Shown: positions 5,971 to 8,118 of the stretch, in pieces
Layout of the letters: every line of letters starts with the position of its first letter
Position numbering within the stretch: the stretch's first letter is position 1
DNA from: Desulfobacterales bacterium
GTDB lineage: Bacteria; Desulfobacterota; DSM-4660; Desulfatiglandales; Desulfatiglandaceae
NCBI GenBank assembly: GCA_021107495.1
Contig: JAIOSR010000455.1
Location: forward strand, 1 to 8,118
Direction of reading: 5' to 3'
DNA length: 8,118 bases
Notes under the pieces: generated by a model
The model's input: only the letters and a program-made list of their open reading frames with translations
Database searches by the model: none
What the model was told of the DNA's origin: nothing
Made by a program: the position numbers and the translations under genes

Positions 5971-7311
5971 TCAATATTCACCAATGGCCCTTCGCAGTCT
6001 GGCCTTGGCCAAGTTGTGATCATAAAGCGCCCTGTAGTAATTCATGCTGCCTTCGGTCAGAAGGGTCTGGGCATCGAGCACCTCGGTGGAGGTAGTCACC
6101 TGGGCCTTGTATCGCTCTTCGCTTACCCTTAAATTCTCCTCTGCCTGCTCAACTGCCCTGCGCGTAGTAGGGATGTTTTTTTCTGCTTCTTCCAGGGCCA
6201 GCAACGCATCCTTTATTTCAAGTCGTATGCCGTCCTCCAATGCCTTTTTCGTCTGTATAAGTTCCTTTTTGAGACTCAGTTTTTCTCTCACCTCATAATA
6301 GGTTTTTCCCCATTCCCAGAAGGTCCATTTAACACCTGCCATGACTTCCCAACTGTTGGCATCGTGAAAGGGACTGCCCGACACATCAGGGTGGTCCCCC
6401 TCCTTAATATAATCGTATGTCAGGGCAACCTCGGGGTAATTCTTACTTTTGACAAGTCTTATTTGCTGGTCTGTCTGGTCTATATTGATATCAAGGAGCT
6501 TTATCTCCGGGCGGTTTTCCAGGGCCTTCTCCATGCAATTCTCAAAGTCCTTTTTCTCCGGCCTATAAACAAGGATGTCCTTTAGCTCCACCGGCGCACT
6601 GATTTGTCTTGACAAAATCGTATTGAAATTGGCACGGGTAAGCTTGGTTGCATTCAGCGCTTTTACCAGATCTTGTTGTGCGTTGGCCAACTCTACCTGT
6701 GACTTCAGAAGATCGTTTATGGGAATCATCCCCACCTTATAAAAACTGCTCGCTACCTTGACATGAGATTCCAGTGATTCCACGGCCTTCTTTGCCACTC
6801 CCAAAGCCTTATCCACTCCTAAAATATCAAGATACGTCTCTTTCACCTTCAAAACGAGGTCGAGTTTTTCCAGTTCAACCTCCATCTCTGATTGGTCTAT
6901 TCCCAGCTCGGCAAGCCGGTAAGAACTGGTAAGGGCAAAACCCGTAAAAACAGGTTGGGTTACGGTTCCTTTCCATTGGTAGTTATCTTGAGTATTCTGA
7001 TCCCTGCCGGGAATGGTTCCGAAAATTCCCAAAGATACGGGCGCGCTCTTATACACCTCACTCAGTCTGGTATATCCATAGGACGTGCTCAATTTGGGCA
7101 GGAATTCAGCCCTGGCCCGTTTCCTGACATTGCCGGCCTGTTCAATTTTTTCCTTTTTTGCCTTGAGTGACCAGTTATTTTCCAGGGCCTCTGCAATACT
7201 TGCCTCTATGGTATAGACCTTTTTTTCCTGTGCAAGGGCCGCGCTCGTCTGAAAAGCCAGGGACAGCAAAATGACCGGTATTAAAAAAATTAATGAAGCC
7301 TTGGACTCCAT
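5971..7311 (-). CDS. TolC-family outer membrane efflux/secretion protein
   Basis: A 446-residue protein with a clear signal peptide (hydrophobic 7-24, cleavage after ALA at 27) and two outer-membrane efflux protein (OEP) repeats, about 33-235 and 255-445. The halves show the expected repeated pattern: a beta-strand part with aromatic residues (about 72-130 and 293-340) and long heptad helices. The helix starts SFYKVGMIPINDLLKSQVEL (189-208) and ERYKAQVTTSTEVLDAQTLL (399-418) correspond to each other. Such proteins form trimeric channels across the outer membrane and periplasm for tripartite efflux pumps or type I secretion. No adaptor or pump gene is next to it in the window, so substrate and partners cannot be assigned. 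GGAGG lies 8 nt upstream of the ATG. It is divergent from the HtrA-like gene. Confidence 0.93.
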   Translation of the reverse strand: MESKASLIFLIPVILLSLAFQTSAALAQEKKVYTIEASIAEALENNWSLKAKKEKIEQAGNVRKRARAEFLPKLSTSYGYTRLSEVYKSAPVSLGIFGTIPGRDQNTQDNYQWKGTVTQPVFTGFALTSSYRLAELGIDQSEMEVELEKLDLVLKVKETYLDILGVDKALGVAKKAVESLESHVKVASSFYKVGMIPINDLLKSQVELANAQQDLVKALNATKLTRANFNTILSRQISAPVELKDILVYRPEKKDFENCMEKALENRPEIKLLDINIDQTDQQIRLVKSKNYPEVALTYDYIKEGDHPDVSGSPFHDANSWEVMAGVKWTFWEWGKTYYEVREKLSLKKELIQTKKALEDGIRLEIKDALLALEEAEKNIPTTRRAVEQAEENLRVSEERYKAQVTTSTEVLDAQTLLTEGSMNYYRALYDHNLAKARLRRAIGEY

Positions 7312-7319
7312 GCTTGGTT

Positions 7320-7324
7320 CCTCC
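7320..7324 (-). promoter_or_regulatory. Ribosome binding site of the tolC-like gene
   Basis: GGAGG on the minus strand, 8 nt from the ATG at 7311. This is the strongest ribosome binding site in the window and supports the chosen start. Confidence 0.8.
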
Positions 7325-7348
7325 GTTTATCATATAATTATTGGGTAT

Positions 7349-7377
7349 TTATTAGAACAGGGACAAAGAGATGTCAA
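7349..7377 (-). promoter_or_regulatory. Candidate sigma-70 promoter of the tolC-like gene
   Basis: On the minus strand a perfect -35 TTGACA (7377-7372) is followed after 17 nt by TAATAA (7354-7349), a weak -10; a one-base shift gives AATAAA. Transcription would start near 7342, leaving a leader of about 30 nt before the ATG. Confidence 0.45.
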
Positions 7378-7402
7378 TGCAAACTTCCTCTCTTGTCCCG
7401 GC

Positions 7403-7431
7403 TTGACACCACGGGAACGCCCAGATAAGAT
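7403..7431 (+). promoter_or_regulatory. Candidate sigma-70 promoter of the HtrA-like gene
   Basis: A perfect -35 TTGACA (7403-7408) is followed after 17 nt by TAAGAT (7426-7431, four of six consensus bases). A perfect TATAAT at 7432-7437 is nearby but 23 nt from the -35. Starting near 7438, the transcript would carry a leader of about 170 nt that contains the whole hairpin element. Confidence 0.5.
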
Positions 7432-7455
7432 TATAATTCAAAAACTGTTTAGGAA

Positions 7456-7466
7456 TATCAATCTTG
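7456..7466 (+). repeat. 11-bp direct repeat, left copy (probable target-site duplication)
   Basis: TATCAATCTTG, identical to 7603-7613. It is preceded by AGGA (7451-7454), which stands 9 nt before the TTG at 7464-7466. This looks like the original ribosome binding site and start codon of the HtrA-like gene. From this TTG the frame now stops after four codons. Confidence 0.7.
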
Positions 7467-7602
7467 GTGGACTCGTAAAAAGTCCATCGATCCCGCAAAG
7501 CGGGAGGGTGCGGGTGGAACCATTTGAATTCACTTCAAATGGCGGGGGAGGTGTAGCCCTCCTCCGCCGAGTAAAAAGGCGCAAAGCAACTTTTTACGAG
7601 GT
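7467..7602. mobile_element. 136-bp MITE-like element with terminal inverted repeats and three hairpins
   Basis: A non-coding element flanked by an exact 11-bp direct repeat. Near its ends are perfect 12-bp inverted repeats, CTCGTAAAAAGT (7472-7483) and ACTTTTTACGAG (7589-7600). Inside are three hairpins. The first is TCCCGC-AAA-GCGGGA (7491-7505). The second is CCATTTGAA-TTCAC-TTCAAATGG (7520-7542). The third is a GC-rich 11-bp stem with one G-T pair, GGCGGGGGAGG against CCTCCTCCGCC (7541-7568, sharing two bases with the second). The whole could fold as a cloverleaf. It encodes no protein, so movement would need a transposase supplied elsewhere. The outermost few bases (GTGGA left, GT right) do not match each other, so the exact ends are uncertain. 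Confidence 0.7.
7598..7601 (+). promoter_or_regulatory. Ribosome binding site of the HtrA-like gene, supplied by the element's terminus
   Basis: GAGG ends 9 nt before the TTG at 7611. Its first three bases belong to the right inverted repeat and could pair with CTC at 7472-7474, hiding the site in the folded leader. It supports TTG 7611 as start. Confidence 0.55.
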
Positions 7603-7613
7603 TATCAATCTTG
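7603..7613 (+). repeat. 11-bp direct repeat, right copy, containing the TTG start codon
   Basis: TATCAATCTTG, identical to 7456-7466. The last three bases are the proposed start codon of the HtrA-like gene. Confidence 0.7.
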
Positions 7614-8118
7614 TTCAACAACAAATCAAAATACCTGTGGCTTGCCCTTATCATACTCTTGCTGCTCTTGTGGTCCAAAAGGGAAGACCTCTTTGTTCTC
7701 TTTCAGACCAGGCCAAACGCAGAGACCCTTGATTTCAACCTTCCTGTAATCGATTCTGAGTCCGGACCCATTATTATATCCGCTGACGAAAAAATTAACA
7801 CGGATGTTTTCAAGAAAGTCCATCCGGCGGTTGTAAACATCGCAACCACAACCCTTAGCATGAATTTCTGGATGGAAATCATACCGAAAGAAGGTCAGGG
7901 TTCAGGTTTTATTATAGACAGGAATGGATACATCCTTACAAACAATCATGTTGTGGCCAAGGCCCAGAAAATTACCGTGACCATGGCCGACGGGAAAAAG
8001 CATGCTGCAACCCTCGTGGGCAGGGACCCATCCTCCGACCTGGCCGTGATTAAAATTCCTTCCAGAGTCGTTGATGTTGTATCTAAACTCGGAGATTCGG
8101 ACAGGGTTCGGGTCGGCC
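7611..8118 (+). CDS. HtrA/Deg-type trypsin-like serine protease, N-terminal part (continues past window)
   Basis: The frame is open from 7575 to the window end; 169 codons are visible from a TTG start at 7611. No ATG occurs in frame before 7860, which would remove the membrane segment and part of the protease fold, so TTG with GAGG 9 nt upstream is the best start. The protein begins with a short basic stretch and a strongly hydrophobic segment (about residues 9-21, with a run of leucines). It has no obvious cleavage site, suggesting an inner-membrane anchor as in DegS. The chymotrypsin-fold protease domain follows: VHPAVVNIA (about 70-78), GQGSGFIIDRNGYILTNNHVV (about 95-115) with catalytic His113, and SSDLAVIKI (141-149) with catalytic Asp143. 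The catalytic serine motif and any PDZ domains lie beyond the window. The family is clear; the exact type (DegP, DegQ or DegS) cannot be decided. Confidence 0.88.
   Translation, partial: MFNNKSKYLWLALIILLLLLWSKREDLFVLFQTRPNAETLDFNLPVIDSESGPIIISADEKINTDVFKKVHPAVVNIATTTLSMNFWMEIIPKEGQGSGFIIDRNGYILTNNHVVAKAQKITVTMADGKKHAATLVGRDPSSDLAVIKIPSRVVDVVSKLGDSDRVRVG

Noticed and set aside
7467..7602. Cloverleaf-like fold as a tRNA gene
   Set aside because: It is 136 bp with a 12-bp outer stem, no recognisable T-arm sequence and no anticodon-arm geometry; the flanking direct repeats point to a mobile repeat.
7271..7732. 153-codon plus-strand reading frame across the tolC promoter and the hairpin element
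   Set aside because: It covers the divergent promoter region, translates the inverted repeats and overlaps the HtrA-like gene in another frame; no protein-like pattern is visible.
7626..7823. Minus-strand frame opposite the HtrA-like N-terminus
   Set aside because: It is antisense to a clear protease gene and has no family resemblance.
1..8118. CRISPR array or phage/defence cluster
   Set aside because: The tandem repeats at 5709-5747 and 5923-5970 have 10-bp units without spacers, and all clear genes are envelope functions.

Overview
The window reads as chromosomal DNA of a Gram-negative bacterium of moderate GC content. It is probably a member of the Desulfobacterota (former Deltaproteobacteria). 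That assignment rests on the gene order ftsE-ftsX-envC-ctpA-yibQ and on the style of the small intergenic repeats; no marker gene in the window fixes the lineage. The outer-membrane TolC-type protein and the EnvC-type amidase activator both imply a diderm envelope.

Layout. Bases 1-391 hold no convincing gene, but contain a GC-rich patch bounded by a 12-bp inverted repeat and a second 13-bp inverted repeat. From 5703 down to 392 the minus strand carries one compact cell-envelope cluster, in transcription order: ftsE (5053-5703), ftsX (4157-5050), an envC-like gene (2997-4160), a ctpA-like S41 protease (1544-2875) and a yibQ-like divergent polysaccharide deacetylase (392-1543). Spacing is 2 bp, then a 4-bp overlap, then a 121-bp gap, then 0 bp. 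The intergenic region 5704-5970 is full of small repeats: two mutually inverted blocks of a 10-bp tandem repeat, an inverted pair of GTCATTCC-type palindromes, and a perfect 12-bp palindrome. A TolC-family outer-membrane protein gene follows (5971-7311, minus). It is divergent from a plus-strand HtrA-like serine protease gene (7611 to beyond the window end), and back-to-back promoter candidates lie between the two.

How the genes work together. FtsE and FtsX form the type VII-like ABC system that transmits ATP hydrolysis through the inner membrane. The EnvC homologue is coiled-coil plus a LytM domain that has lost its zinc ligands, so it should be a regulator that activates septal amidases and not itself a hydrolase. 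CtpA is a periplasmic processing protease with an intact Ser/Lys pair. YibQ-type proteins are membrane-anchored putative polysaccharide deacetylases. Together they look like a septal peptidoglycan remodelling and quality-control operon. TolC and the HtrA-like protease are separate envelope functions.

Most interesting observation. A 136-bp element (7467-7602) with 12-bp perfect inverted repeats near its ends and three internal hairpins lies exactly at the start of the HtrA-like gene. It is flanked by an 11-bp direct repeat that includes the TTG start codon. It appears to have split the original ribosome binding site from the gene and supplied a substitute (GAGG) from its own terminus at the same 9-nt spacing. 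It also places that new site inside a foldable stem.
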